Assembly: GCA_031119205.1 (NCBI GenBank)
Contig: JAVHYF010000006.1
Span: forward strand, 99,150-163,149
Source of the DNA: Moraxellaceae bacterium
GTDB taxonomy: Bacteria; Pseudomonadota; Gammaproteobacteria; Burkholderiales; Rhodocyclaceae
Direction: 5' to 3'
DNA: 64,000 bases
A program made the translations under genes and the position numbers. Below, in pieces: positions 34,282-43,194 of the stretch. A model generated the notes under the pieces. It was given only the letters and a program-made list of their open reading frames with translations, was not told the DNA's origin and did not search any database. The first letter of the stretch is position 1. Every line of letters begins with the position of its first letter.

Positions 34282-36420
34282 TTACTTCAGCGCATCCATC
34301 CGCACGATGCGCTCACCCACCGCGACCAGCGCACCACTCTTCGGGTGGAAGGTCGCTGTCTTGAAGCGCATGCTGGTGTGGCTGAACTGGGCATCCCAGG
34401 TGACGCCGCTGTCTTCCGAGCGCAGGATCACGCCGCCACGCCCCACCACTACGAGATTGCCGGTCGCCGGCTCCAGCAAGGGCTGACGCAGGTCCTCCTT
34501 GGTGCCGGAGGCCGCTTCGGTCCATGTCTTGCCGGCGTCGGTCGAACGCAGGATGGTGCCGACACGCCCGAACGCCACCAGGGTGTCGCTCTTGGGGTCG
34601 CGGATGATGAAGCGCACAGAATTGCTCACCGGCACGGTGCTGCGCTGCCAGCTCTTGCCGGCGTCCGCCGAGCGCAGGATCACGCCTTCGTCGCCCATCA
34701 GGAACATGGCGCCGCTCTTTTCGTCCGCCCAGGCTCCGTAAAGATCGGACTCCACGCCGGAATTCACCATGGTCCAGCTGCGGCCGCCGTCGGTGCTACG
34801 TGCCGCCACGCCCTGTTTGCCGGTGGCCATGACCACACCGTGCTTCTCGGACGCTGCGCCTGCGAACAGATGGCGCTCGGTCGACACGTCGGCAGGCTTC
34901 CAGTTGATACCGCCGTCCTGCGAGCTGTAGACCGAGCCCGGCCCGGCCAGCACGACAAGCGCGCCGTTCTTTTTGTCGGCGACGATGGTGTGGAAGTAGT
35001 CACCCTTCTCCAGCGGCGTGTTCAGCGCCTTGCTCCAGCTACGGCCGCGGTCGGTCGAGCGCAGGATCGTCCCGGTGGGGCCGGTCGCGACCAGCGCCTT
35101 GGTGCGCGGGTCGATCGCCATCGCATAAAGGTAGGTCGCACGGCCGAGGTCGGCAGATACCGGCTGCCAGGTCACGCCACCGTCTTCCGAGCGGATCAGC
35201 CAGCCTTCGGAACCTACGCCGACCAGCACATCGGAGTCCGGCGCCACTGCAATGTCATGCACGTACTGAGCAACGTTCGGCGACTGCTGGGTCCAGGTCT
35301 TGCCGCCATCTGCCGAGGCCACCATATAGCCGCCGGCGCCGACCGACAGGTACTGCTTGCGCTTGCTGTCGTAGATCAGCGACTCCAGATTGGTCTTGCC
35401 GTTGGGGCCGACCTGTTGCCAAGACTTCGCGCCGTCTTCTGAACGCAGGATCAGGCCGCCGTCACCGACGACCAGCAGCACACCGCTGTCCGGATCCTGA
35501 CGTACTGCCGGCAGATAGGCACGGCGGCCGGAGTCGTACAACGCCCAGGTCTTGCCTTTGTCGCGCGAGGTGATGATCTGGCCCAGATGGGTGCCCAGTA
35601 CGACGACGCCGTGGCGCTCGCTCCAGAAGGCGTCCGTGATGTAGCCATCGAAACCGGTGCGACCGGTCTTCCAGGTCTTGCCCTCGTCCTCCGAACGCAG
35701 CACCTCGCCCCCGGAAGTAGTGGCGAGCAGGCTCTTCTCCACCGCCAGCACACCCGTGATCGCCGCCGGCGTGTTGGTCTTGATTGCCTGCCAGGTCTTG
35801 CCCACGTCCTCGGAACGCAGCAGCGCCCCGTCCTCACCGGCAGCCAGCACCACGCCGGACGCCTTGTGGACGAACAGGGTGCCAAGGAAAGCGCCCACGC
35901 CGGAATTGATGACCTGCCAGGACTTGGCGCCATCCTCGGAGCGCAGGATCACGCCGTTCTGGCCGCCAGCCAGCCAGGTCTTCTTGTCGGCGTGGTAAGC
36001 CAGCGCACGCAGGTCGACCGGCATCATGCCTTCGAGCTCGACCCACACGCGGCCACCGTCCTCTGAGCGCAGCAGCGTACCGCCGCCGCCCACCGCAACC
36101 AGCACGCTGCCTTTGTCGTCCGCCTCGATACGCGCCAGGGCGGCGGCCGTCGGGGTGGTCATGAAGTCCCATTTGCGGCCGTCTTCCGAGCGCAGGATGG
36201 TGCCGTCGCTGCCGAATACCAGCAGGGCGCCACTGGCCGGTTCGACCAGGCCATTGAACAAGGTGGGGTTGATCACGCGCGCCACGTAGGCTGGCGCAAC
36301 CGCATCGGCCTGCACTTGCGGGGTCTCGGGCGCCTGCTTGCTGCAGGCTGCGAGGCCCATCGCCAGCACGCTCGCCAGGGCCAGCATGCGCCAGGGGCGG
36401 GTCGTCTGGATCGGGGACAT
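34282..36420 (-). CDS. Lipoprotein with 15 BNR/YCF48-like repeats
   Basis: 712 aa. The start at 36420 has AAAGGAGA upstream and gives a lipoprotein signal (MLALASVLAMGLAACSK, lipidated Cys about residue 27). The rest is one long beta-propeller array: about fifteen units spaced about 40-48 residues, each with a core like GTILRSEDGGKTW. The units cluster with sialidase BNR repeats and plant YCF48 photosystem II assembly proteins. The count suggests two seven- or eight-bladed propellers. No enzymatic motif was seen; a scaffold or glycan-binding role in the periplasm or outer membrane is inference. It is monocistronic. Confidence 0.85.
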   Translation of the reverse strand: MSPIQTTRPWRMLALASVLAMGLAACSKQAPETPQVQADAVAPAYVARVINPTLFNGLVEPASGALLVFGSDGTILRSEDGRKWDFMTTPTAAALARIEADDKGSVLVAVGGGGTLLRSEDGGRVWVELEGMMPVDLRALAYHADKKTWLAGGQNGVILRSEDGAKSWQVINSGVGAFLGTLFVHKASGVVLAAGEDGALLRSEDVGKTWQAIKTNTPAAITGVLAVEKSLLATTSGGEVLRSEDEGKTWKTGRTGFDGYITDAFWSERHGVVVLGTHLGQIITSRDKGKTWALYDSGRRAYLPAVRQDPDSGVLLVVGDGGLILRSEDGAKSWQQVGPNGKTNLESLIYDSKRKQYLSVGAGGYMVASADGGKTWTQQSPNVAQYVHDIAVAPDSDVLVGVGSEGWLIRSEDGGVTWQPVSADLGRATYLYAMAIDPRTKALVATGPTGTILRSTDRGRSWSKALNTPLEKGDYFHTIVADKKNGALVVLAGPGSVYSSQDGGINWKPADVSTERHLFAGAASEKHGVVMATGKQGVAARSTDGGRSWTMVNSGVESDLYGAWADEKSGAMFLMGDEGVILRSADAGKSWQRSTVPVSNSVRFIIRDPKSDTLVAFGRVGTILRSTDAGKTWTEAASGTKEDLRQPLLEPATGNLVVVGRGGVILRSEDSGVTWDAQFSHTSMRFKTATFHPKSGALVAVGERIVRMDALK

Positions 36421-36581
36421 CTGTTCTCCTTTGCTTCGCTCGTTGTCACTGCAGCCGGTCGCGTGCCGGCCTTCGGGCGGGCTGTCACCAACGCACATGC
36501 GCGGTCCTGGACAGCAGAGGCAGCATTCTGCCTTGTCTGGCAAAGCCATGTTGCTGCGCCGCGCAGCGCCGCTGCGGTCGA

Positions 36582-37061
36582 TCAGGTTTCGCTGCCGGGA
36601 CTGGCCCAGCGCGCGGCCGCAGCATCGTCGCTGTCGCGGGCATCCACCCAACGGGCACCGTCGCAGGTTTCTTCCTTTTTCCAGAACGGCGCGCGGGTCT
36701 TCAGGAAGTCCATGATGAAAGCGCAGGCTTCGAAGGCAGCATGCCGATGGGCACTGGCCACGCCGACGAAGACGATGGCCTCGCCCGGCAGCAGACGGCC
36801 GACGCGATGGATCACCCGCACCGAGGCGAGCGGCCAGCGCGAGCGTGCATCCGCCACGATGTTCTGGAGCGCGCGCTCGGTCATGCCGGGATAGTGCTCC
36901 AGGCTCATCGCCAGCACGCCCTCGCCACGCACGGTGCCCACGAAGCTGGCCACTGCACCGACCCCCTCACGACCGGCTGACAACGCAGCGATCTCGGCGC
37001 CCGCGTCGAAGCTCGCGGTCTGTACGCTCACCGCATCGGCGGCTGCTTCATGCGCGGCCAT
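36582..37061 (-). CDS. moaE: Molybdopterin synthase catalytic subunit MoaE
   Basis: 159 aa. Transfers sulfur from thiocarboxylated MoaD to precursor Z, making molybdopterin. ASFVGTVRGEGVLAMSLEHYPGM, VGVASAHRHAAFEACAFIMD and the catalytic LKTRAPFWKKE lysines are intact. It lies 2 bases after moaD, and its C-terminal tail is Ala-rich. Last gene of mobB-moeA-moaD-moaE. Confidence 0.96.
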   Translation of the reverse strand: MAAHEAAADAVSVQTASFDAGAEIAALSAGREGVGAVASFVGTVRGEGVLAMSLEHYPGMTERALQNIVADARSRWPLASVRVIHRVGRLLPGEAIVFVGVASAHRHAAFEACAFIMDFLKTRAPFWKKEETCDGARWVDARDSDDAAAARWASPGSET

Positions 37062-37063
37062 CG

Positions 37064-37315
37064 TCAGCCCCCGGTCACCGGCGGAAAGAAAGCCACCTCG
37101 TCACCATCGCGCAAAGCGGTGTCAGGGGTGGCCATGTCCTGGTTCACGGCCGCCCGCACGCTGCTGCCCGCCAGAACCTGCCAGGCGCCACCGCGCGCGA
37201 CGAGGTGGTCACGAAGGCTGGCGATGTCGCCGACTCCGGCCGGCAGGACCAGCGTTTCGGCGTCGCAGCCGAGCGTTTCGCGGAGGCGGGCGAAAAAGAG
37301 GACAGTGAGCTTCAT
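37064..37315 (-). CDS. moaD: Molybdopterin synthase sulfur carrier subunit MoaD
   Basis: 83 aa ubiquitin-like protein ending in Gly-Gly (FFPPVTGG), the residue pair adenylated and thiocarboxylated by MoeB. The N-terminus MKLTVLFFARLRETLG is typical. It lies between moeA (17 bases) and moaE. Confidence 0.96.
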   Translation of the reverse strand: MKLTVLFFARLRETLGCDAETLVLPAGVGDIASLRDHLVARGGAWQVLAGSSVRAAVNQDMATPDTALRDGDEVAFFPPVTGG

Positions 37316-37332
37316 GGCGCGACGGGGAGCGT

Positions 37333-38517
37333 TCAGGAAACGAAGGGCAGGTACTGCACGACATCGCCTTCGGCAATCGTCTGCCCCGGCGGGTTGGACA
37401 CCAGGCCATCGGCCCAGCTGCAGGAGCTGAGCACTCCGCTGCCCTGCTGCGGATAGAGATCGAGTCCACCGCGTTCGTTGCGACGCACGCGCAGGAACTC
37501 GCGTCGCGCATCCGCACGCGGCCAGGCGAAGTCCGCACGCATGGACAACGTGCGCGGCGCCAGCGCCGGCTCGCCCTGGCAGGCGCGGATATACGGCTGC
37601 ACCAGGGTCATGAAGGTGACGAAGCTGGACACCGGATTGCCCGGCAGACCGATGAAGGCCGCGTCGCCCACCCTGCCCCAGGCCAATGGCTTGCCCGGCT
37701 TGATGGCCAGCTTCCAGGCTTCCAGCACGCCCTCGGCTTCGACCGCGGCCTTGACGTGATCCTCCTCGCCCACCGACACGCCGCCGCAGGTCAGCACCAG
37801 GTCAGCATCACGGGCAGCATCGCGCAAGGCTTCGCGCGTGGCCGCAAGATCGTCGCGGACGATGCCGAGCTCACGCACCGCGCAGCCCAGCGCTTCGAGT
37901 TGCCCGCGCAAGACGTAACGGTTGGAGTTGTAGATCGCCCCGGGACGCAGCGGCTCACCCGGCGTCGTCAGCTCGTCGCCAGTAAAGAAGGTGGCCACCC
38001 GCAGGCGGCGGAAGACGGTCAGCGTCGCGGCACCGATAGACGCCGCGAGGCCTAGGTCTTGAGCGCCCAGGCGTTTGCAAGCCGGCAGCACGATGGCGCC
38101 GGCAGCGATGTCCTCACCGGCGCGACGGATGTTCTCCCCCGCCCGCGGAGTGTGGTCGACGATCACTGCGTCCCCCTCCACGCGACAGCGCTCCTGCATC
38201 ACCACCGCGTCGGCGCCAGCCGGAATCGGTGCGCCAGTGAAAATTCGCGCCGCCGTGCCAGTCTGCAGGGCCATGGGCTGGCTACCTGCCGGCACGCGCT
38301 GGCTCACCGGCAGGCGCGTACCCACCGCGGCAACATCCGCTACGCGGACGGCATAGCCATCCATGGCCGAATTGTCCTGTGGCGGCACGGCCAGCGATGA
38401 CACCAGCGGTGCGGCCAGCACACGCCCGAGCGCATCGGACAAGGACAGGGTGTCCTGTCCCTGGAGCGGCCGCGCGGCCGCCAGCAGGCGGGACAGGGCT
38501 TCTTCGTAGCTTTGCAT
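37333..38517 (-). CDS. moeA: Molybdopterin molybdenumtransferase MoeA
   Basis: 394 aa. Inserts molybdate into adenylylated molybdopterin. Domain III has FTGDELTTPGEPLRPGAIYN and LTCGGVSVGEEDHVK; the PQDNSAMDGYAVR segment and the C-terminal GLPGNPVSSFVTF region are also characteristic. It lies between mobB and moaD. Molybdoenzymes served by it are not in the window. Confidence 0.96.
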   Translation of the reverse strand: MQSYEEALSRLLAAARPLQGQDTLSLSDALGRVLAAPLVSSLAVPPQDNSAMDGYAVRVADVAAVGTRLPVSQRVPAGSQPMALQTGTAARIFTGAPIPAGADAVVMQERCRVEGDAVIVDHTPRAGENIRRAGEDIAAGAIVLPACKRLGAQDLGLAASIGAATLTVFRRLRVATFFTGDELTTPGEPLRPGAIYNSNRYVLRGQLEALGCAVRELGIVRDDLAATREALRDAARDADLVLTCGGVSVGEEDHVKAAVEAEGVLEAWKLAIKPGKPLAWGRVGDAAFIGLPGNPVSSFVTFMTLVQPYIRACQGEPALAPRTLSMRADFAWPRADARREFLRVRRNERGGLDLYPQQGSGVLSSCSWADGLVSNPPGQTIAEGDVVQYLPFVS

Positions 38518-38529
38518 CTGGGGTCCTGA

Positions 38530-39024
38530 TCAGGCCAGGCCGGTCTCGTTCAGAACGAAAGCAGCCACATCGTCATGGAGATTGAGGTCGAGCACCGGCA
38601 GATCGATGTCGAGCGGCACATCGCTGGCCACGGCCACGACGTTCGGAAACTCACCGAAGAGCATGGGTTTGCCGAGTGCGGGACGGTGCACTTCGATCTT
38701 CGGCAGCTCAGCGGATTTGAAACCCTCCACCAGCACCAGGTCGCAGGGACTCATGCGATCGAGCAATTGCGCGAGCGACAGCTGGGGTTCGTCGCGCAGT
38801 TCATGCATCAGCGCCCAGCGCTGCTCGCCCGCCAGCATCACCTCGGCGGCTCCCGCCTCGCGGAAGCGGAACGAGTCCTTGCCGGGACGATCGATGTCGA
38901 AACCGTGGTGGGTATGCTTGATGAGGGACACGCGCAGCCCCCTGCGCGACAGGCGTGGCAGGATGCCCTCGATCAGGGTGGTCTTGCCCGAGCCGGACCA
39001 GCCGGCGAATCCGAACACTTTCAT
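38530..39024 (-). CDS. mobB: Molybdopterin-guanine dinucleotide adaptor MobB
   Basis: 164 aa GTP-binding accessory protein for MGD synthesis. It begins MKVFGFAGWSGSGKTTLIEG with the Walker A loop, followed by VSLIKHTHHGFDIDRPGKDS with the family His-rich motif and LVLVEGFKSAELPKIEVHR. First gene of the molybdenum cofactor run, 12 bases before moeA. Confidence 0.93.
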   Translation of the reverse strand: MKVFGFAGWSGSGKTTLIEGILPRLSRRGLRVSLIKHTHHGFDIDRPGKDSFRFREAGAAEVMLAGEQRWALMHELRDEPQLSLAQLLDRMSPCDLVLVEGFKSAELPKIEVHRPALGKPMLFGEFPNVVAVASDVPLDIDLPVLDLNLHDDVAAFVLNETGLA

Positions 39025-39095
39025 GGGAGCAGGATTCTACTCCCGCATGCCGTGCGGATCGGCGAAGGGACGCCAGGGAAACGGGCGGGCAGCCT

Positions 39096-39512
39096 TCAGA
39101 AAGGCTGGGTGCCTGCAGGACAGCTCGTGGCAGCACTGTCCAGACTGACGGCCGGACATTCCCGGCAGGTGCAGCGCAGCTTGCGCCCGGTCGCGCCTGC
39201 CCACACCTGCCACTTGGTGTTGTAGGCGTTGATGCTGTAGTCCTGCTGGGCAACGTCCGTGGTGTAGCTGAAAGTCACGTCCGACAGCACCGGGCCGGCA
39301 ATCGTCGCAGGGTAGCTGCGGTGCTGGACCATGCCGTGGTCCGCGCGCGCAGCCACCGCCACCACCGCATCGCGCAACTCCGCATGGCGCAGGCGGCGCA
39401 CCTGCTCGCCCAGTCCCGGAAACGCGAACACGGCCACGAGCAGGACGATGCCTGACGCGACCAGCCAGCGGGCCGGGACGGAGCCTGAGAGTTTGTGCAA
39501 CCGGAAAGGCAT
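39096..39512 (-). CDS. Pilin-like single-membrane-span protein, function unknown
   Basis: 138 aa. The start at 39512 has AGGA upstream; the longer frame is not supported. A basic N-terminus (MPFRLHKLSGSVPARW) and one membrane segment (LVASGIVLLVAVFAFPGLG) are followed by VRRLRHAELRDAVVAVAARA, which resembles the alpha-helix of PilE-like pilins, and by RSYPATIAGPVLSDVTFSY. The C-terminus has CTCRECP and a further Cys in ATSCPAGTQPF. The usual prepilin cleavage motif (GFTLIE) is missing. It is close to mobB but not clearly related. I cannot name a family with certainty. Confidence 0.6.
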   Translation of the reverse strand: MPFRLHKLSGSVPARWLVASGIVLLVAVFAFPGLGEQVRRLRHAELRDAVVAVAARADHGMVQHRSYPATIAGPVLSDVTFSYTTDVAQQDYSINAYNTKWQVWAGATGRKLRCTCRECPAVSLDSAATSCPAGTQPF

Positions 39513-39541
39513 GGCGAATGTCCTGCCGCTGCCGCGGCATG

Positions 39542-39565
39542 TTCTTGATTCTTCAGAACCAAGAA
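39542..39565. repeat. Inverted repeat upstream of the pilin-like gene
   Basis: TTCTTG and CAAGAA arms with inner TTCT/AGAA arms (one unpaired position), 30 bases before the start codon. A possible operator controlling this single gene. Confidence 0.45.
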
Positions 39566-39693
39566 TATCGGCAAACACGCAGACCGGCTGCAAGGCAGCC
39601 TGACATTTGAATGACCTGCCCTGCATTCCGTCACGCTGCGCGCTGCGAATACTTCGGGCCCCGATCGCAGCCCCGTTAATCGATCCCCTTCGG

Positions 39694-41265
39694 TCAGTCG
39701 CCTGCCACCAGGCGCCTTGGCAGACCACGCGGCACAGCGTGGGCGCGGTCGTACATCGCGCGGTAGTAAGGCAACAAACGCTGTGCCGCCGTGTGCGAAT
39801 CGGCCAGCTGTGCATTGATCGCCGCGGACAATTCGCGGATCTCGGCGCGGATAGCCGGGACGTCGAGCGAACGATGGCGCCCCTGCTCCATCACCACCTC
39901 GCCGGCCACGATGGTGATGCGCACCGAACTACCGTCCTCGCTGTAGACCAGCTGGCGATGAAGGTCGTTGAAAGGCGTGAAAGCCCAGGTGTCGAGGTCG
40001 AGCAGGATGATGTCGGCCAGCGCGCCCACCTTCAGCTCGCCGAGCTCACCCGTGCGCCGCACCGAACGCGCACCGCCGCGTGTCATCGCCTGCAGCAGCT
40101 CGCGCGCCTGTGGCCAGCGGTCGTAATCCGGCGTGCTCAGGTTGTGGATCAGGCCGGCCATCTTGCCGGCGGCCCACACGTTGGCGGTGTCGTCGGTGCA
40201 CAACTCGTCGGTGCCGATCGCCACCGTGACGCCCGCGTCGCGCAGCGCACGGAACGGCATGACACCACTGCCCAGGCGCAGGTTGCACACCGGGTTGTGC
40301 GCCACCACCGCATCGGCCTCGGCCAGCAGGCGGATGTCCTCGTCGTCGATCCAGATGGCGTGAATGATCTGGTTGCGCGCATCCAGGATGCCCATGTCGT
40401 GCAGATGGCGCACCAGCGACTTGCCGAAGCGCTCCTCGCCGGTAGCCATCTGCAGCTTGGTCTCCAGCACGTGGATGTTGAAGGGCAGGTCGTGCTCGCG
40501 GCTCAGCGCCGACAGGCCATGAAAGTAGTCGTCGCTCACCCGCTGTGGTGCCGAGCAGGACACCGCCGCCACCAGTCGGCCCTGCTCTGCGCCATGCCAG
40601 CGGCGCAGCAGGTAACCGTAGAGGTCGAGCAGCTCCTGCGTGCTCTGGCGCGGTGCACGTTCCATCTCCGCGCGAACGTCGGCAGGCAGCAGATCCCTCA
40701 GGTAGGGATACTTGTCGTACTCAACGATATTGGGCTGATCGATCGCCACTGTGGCGCGGATGCCAGCGTCGGCATAGGCCTGCATCACCGCGTCGATGCT
40801 GGCCTCGCTGGCCACGGGCACGTGATAGGCGTCGTCGTGCACCGTAGTGATGCCACGTTCCAGCATTTCCAGCGCGCCCATCAAGGTACGCAGATAGGCG
40901 AAGCGGAATGCATCGCCCTGTGAGGCCAGCGGCGGCACCTCGTAGAGCATGAAGATCTCGAGCGGATAGCCATCGAGCTGGCCCTTGAGGAAATTACCCG
41001 GCGAGTGGAAATGGGCGTTGATCAACCCCGGCATGGCGAGCATGCCGCGCGCCTCGATGACGCGTGCGTCGTCCGGCACGGGCAGCGCCTTGCCGATGGC
41101 CGCGACCCGGCCATCGCGCAACAGGATGTCGGCGCTGGCGTGTTCGGTGTCCGCCTTGTCCAGACACAGCACGCGGGCGTTGCGGATCAGCAAGGGAGTC
41201 GGCGAGGCGGAGTTTCTGGAATTACTGGAATTGCCGGTCGCCGGGAGGGTAGACGCGGAGGGCAT
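39694..41265 (-). CDS. Amidohydrolase of the TRZ/ATZ (aminohydrolase) group
   Basis: 523 aa metal-dependent hydrolase or deaminase with a TIM-barrel. The start at 41265 is supported by AGGAG; upstream Met codons are not. GLINAHFHSPGNFLKG has the HxH metal motif after the beta-sandwich start (LIRNARVLCLDK). FNIHVLETKLQ and HNPVCNLRLGSG hold further ligands, and VTVAIGTDELCTDDTANV replaces the usual catalytic GTD motif region. Group members deaminate or dechlorinate purine- and triazine-like rings; the substrate here is not known. It ends 180 bases before the divergent pilin-like gene promoter. Confidence 0.9.
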   Translation of the reverse strand: MPSASTLPATGNSSNSRNSASPTPLLIRNARVLCLDKADTEHASADILLRDGRVAAIGKALPVPDDARVIEARGMLAMPGLINAHFHSPGNFLKGQLDGYPLEIFMLYEVPPLASQGDAFRFAYLRTLMGALEMLERGITTVHDDAYHVPVASEASIDAVMQAYADAGIRATVAIDQPNIVEYDKYPYLRDLLPADVRAEMERAPRQSTQELLDLYGYLLRRWHGAEQGRLVAAVSCSAPQRVSDDYFHGLSALSREHDLPFNIHVLETKLQMATGEERFGKSLVRHLHDMGILDARNQIIHAIWIDDEDIRLLAEADAVVAHNPVCNLRLGSGVMPFRALRDAGVTVAIGTDELCTDDTANVWAAGKMAGLIHNLSTPDYDRWPQARELLQAMTRGGARSVRRTGELGELKVGALADIILLDLDTWAFTPFNDLHRQLVYSEDGSSVRITIVAGEVVMEQGRHRSLDVPAIRAEIRELSAAINAQLADSHTAAQRLLPYYRAMYDRAHAVPRGLPRRLVAGD

Positions 41266-41611
41266 TGGCGGGCTCCTGATACGGTCCGACATGCCGGACC
41301 TGGTATGTCGGCACGCCAACCGGAAAAGGCCAAGGCCCTGCGCTGGAAACAACCAAGCAAAGCGGATGCCACCACAGGGCTACCACGCCGCAGTGCGCAC
41401 CGCGCAGCACCTCGCCTCTGCCTCATGCCTCATGACGCAGCGACCGCTCGCTCCACGTGCCATCAAGTGGTGCACGCCGTTGCATCCGGAAACAATCACT
41501 CACGCCTGCTTGCAGGCGACTTGCGGAAACTACGTCTAGGCCAATGCGTATGGAATCCCGCAAAACACGCATGCAGCCGCCGACAACATCCGCCCACACG
41601 GAGATCACAAC
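41266..41611. other. Intergenic region between divergent genes
   Basis: 346 bases between the amidohydrolase (minus) and the 70-codon gene (plus). Two small inverted repeats: CCGACAT/ATGTCGG (41286-41311), close to the amidohydrolase start, and the palindrome CGCCTGCTTGCAGGCG (41502-41517). No coding sequence or convincing promoter box was seen. Confidence 0.45.
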
Positions 41612-41824
41612 ATGACCCGACTCATCCGCACATGGCTTTCCGGTCGCGCCGACGTCCAGGCGTGCAACGGCCACCTCGAAGGCTGCCGTTGCGCCAGCGC
41701 CACCGATCTTCCGCAGCAGGCGCCGCAATCGGCAATCCCGTCCCCGGACCAGAACGTCGTCCGGACGCTGCCCGCCCGCTCCTTCCAGCAACTGTCGTCC
41801 TTCGCCGCCCGCAACGCCCACTGA
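41612..41824 (+). CDS. 70-aa small protein, unknown
   Basis: Starts MTRLIRTWLSGRADVQ, preceded by GGAG eight bases upstream, and is followed 19 bases after the stop by a strong intrinsic terminator, so a real small gene is likely. It has a Cys/His cluster CNGHLEGCRC (residues 18-27) and no membrane segment or signal peptide. I know no family for it. The alternative is that the transcript is a small RNA ended by the same terminator. Confidence 0.5.
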   Translation: MTRLIRTWLSGRADVQACNGHLEGCRCASATDLPQQAPQSAIPSPDQNVVRTLPARSFQQLSSFAARNAH

Positions 41825-41842
41825 GCATTCCGCCAGACAAAC

Positions 41843-41874
41843 AAAAAGCCCGCAGGCAGAACCTGCGGGCTTTT
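41843..41874 (+). terminator. Intrinsic terminator after the 70-aa gene
   Basis: Arms AGCCCGCAGG (41847-41856) and CCTGCGGGCT (41862-41871), five-base loop, TTTT after on the plus strand and AAAA before it. Confidence 0.85.
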
Positions 41875-41926
41875 GCATTTCACAGCGCCACGGATTGGCG
41901 CAGAGGGCGTAGCGAGCGGGCGGAGG

Positions 41927-41979
41927 TCGCGACGAGGAGCGGAAACGTACGGATAGTACGTTGAGCACCGGAATCGCGA
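41927..41979 (-). terminator. Imperfect long hairpin downstream of kdgK
   Basis: Outer TCGCGA arms (41927-41932, 41974-41979) surround AACGTAC/GTACGTT (41944-41950, 41956-41962). It lies between the convergent kdgK end and the small-gene terminator. No T-run; RNA end stabiliser or repeat element. Confidence 0.4.
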
Positions 41980-42010
41980 GATCCACCCGCGCAGTAGCCC
42001 TATGCGTCAA

Positions 42011-43111
42011 TCAACGAATGACGCGGGCACCCTTGCCCTTCATCGCGGCTTCGACTTCTTCCACGCGCACCATCGAGGTGTCGCCCGGGGTCGACATGGC
42101 CAGCGCGCCGTGGGCTGCGCCGTACTCGACGGCCAGTTGCGGGCCCTTGCCTTCCAGGAAGCCGTAGGCCAGACCGGAAGCGAAACCGTCACCACCGCCG
42201 ACGCGGTCGTAGATTTCCAGGTTGTCGCGCTTCATCGATTCGTAGATCTTGCCGTCGTACCAGACCAGTGCGGACCAGTCGTTGATCGAGGCAGTCTTGG
42301 CGTTACGCAGCGTAGTGGCGGCAACCTTGAAGTTCGGGAAGGCCTTGACGGCGGTCTCGATCATCTTCTTGAAGCCTTCGGTCTCGATGTTGGTCAGGTG
42401 CTCGTCGGCGCCTTCCACTTCGAAGCCGAGGCAGGCGGTGAAGTCTTCTTCGTTACCGATCATCACGTCGCAATGCTTGGCGATCGCCTTGTTGATCTTC
42501 TGCGCGCCTTCCTTGCCACCCTGGCTCTTCCACAGGGAAGCGCGGTAGTTCAGGTCATAGGCCACGACGGTGCCGTACTTCTGGGCCACTTCCACGGCTT
42601 CCAGCACGGCTTCAGCGGTGTTGGAGGCCAGCGCGGCGAAGATGCCACCGGTCTGGAACCAGCGCACGCCCTCTTCACCGAACAGCTTTTCCCAGTTCAC
42701 TTCACCCGGACGGATCTGCGAGGCAGCCGAGTGGCCACGGTCGGAGCAGCCCAGCGCCGGACGCGGACCGAAGCCCTTTTCCGTGAAGTTCAGGCCGACG
42801 CGGGTGTTCTTGCCCAGGCCGTCGAAATCGCGCCAGATGACGTGGGACATGTCCACGCCGCCTTGCATGATGAAGTCTTCAACCAGCCAGCCCAGATCGT
42901 TCTTCGGCAGCGCGGTGACGACAGCGGCGCGCTTGCCCCAGCACTTGCGCATGGCGCGGGCGACGTTGTACTCGCCACCACCTTCCCACACCTGGAAGGT
43001 ACGGGTGTTGCGCACGCGGCCGAAGCCCGGGTCGAAACGCAGCATCACTTCGCCGAAGGACACGCAGTCCCACTTGGTCTCGGCGGCGGTTTTGATCTTC
43101 AATTCAGCCAT
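42011..43111 (-). CDS. kdgK: 2-dehydro-3-deoxygluconokinase (PfkB family sugar kinase)
   Basis: 366 aa. Phosphorylates KDG to KDPG. The start at 43111 follows AAGGA; the frame upstream is not coding. The PfkB fold has FGEVMLRFDPGFG at the N-terminus, VWEGGGEYNVARAM, and the C-terminal DRVGGGDGFASGLAYG loop holding the catalytic Asp. It lies downstream of eda on the same strand, giving KDG to pyruvate and glyceraldehyde-3-phosphate. No dehydratase (edd) is present, so it probably serves uronate or free KDG use. Confidence 0.9.
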   Translation of the reverse strand: MAELKIKTAAETKWDCVSFGEVMLRFDPGFGRVRNTRTFQVWEGGGEYNVARAMRKCWGKRAAVVTALPKNDLGWLVEDFIMQGGVDMSHVIWRDFDGLGKNTRVGLNFTEKGFGPRPALGCSDRGHSAASQIRPGEVNWEKLFGEEGVRWFQTGGIFAALASNTAEAVLEAVEVAQKYGTVVAYDLNYRASLWKSQGGKEGAQKINKAIAKHCDVMIGNEEDFTACLGFEVEGADEHLTNIETEGFKKMIETAVKAFPNFKVAATTLRNAKTASINDWSALVWYDGKIYESMKRDNLEIYDRVGGGDGFASGLAYGFLEGKGPQLAVEYGAAHGALAMSTPGDTSMVRVEEVEAAMKGKGARVIR

Positions 43112-43146
43112 TTTCTGATTCCTTGCTTGGGTGGAGTGGGCCTTGA

Positions 43147-43181
43147 AAATCGGGCCGTCCGGCATTCACCGCGACGGCCCG
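43147..43181 (-). terminator. Hairpin between eda and kdgK
   Basis: Arms CGGGCCGTC (43151-43159) and GACGGCCCG (43173-43181), 13-base loop, followed on the minus strand by ATTTTC. It may lower kdgK expression relative to eda. Confidence 0.6.
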
Positions 43182-43194
43182 TTTCAGGCGCTTC

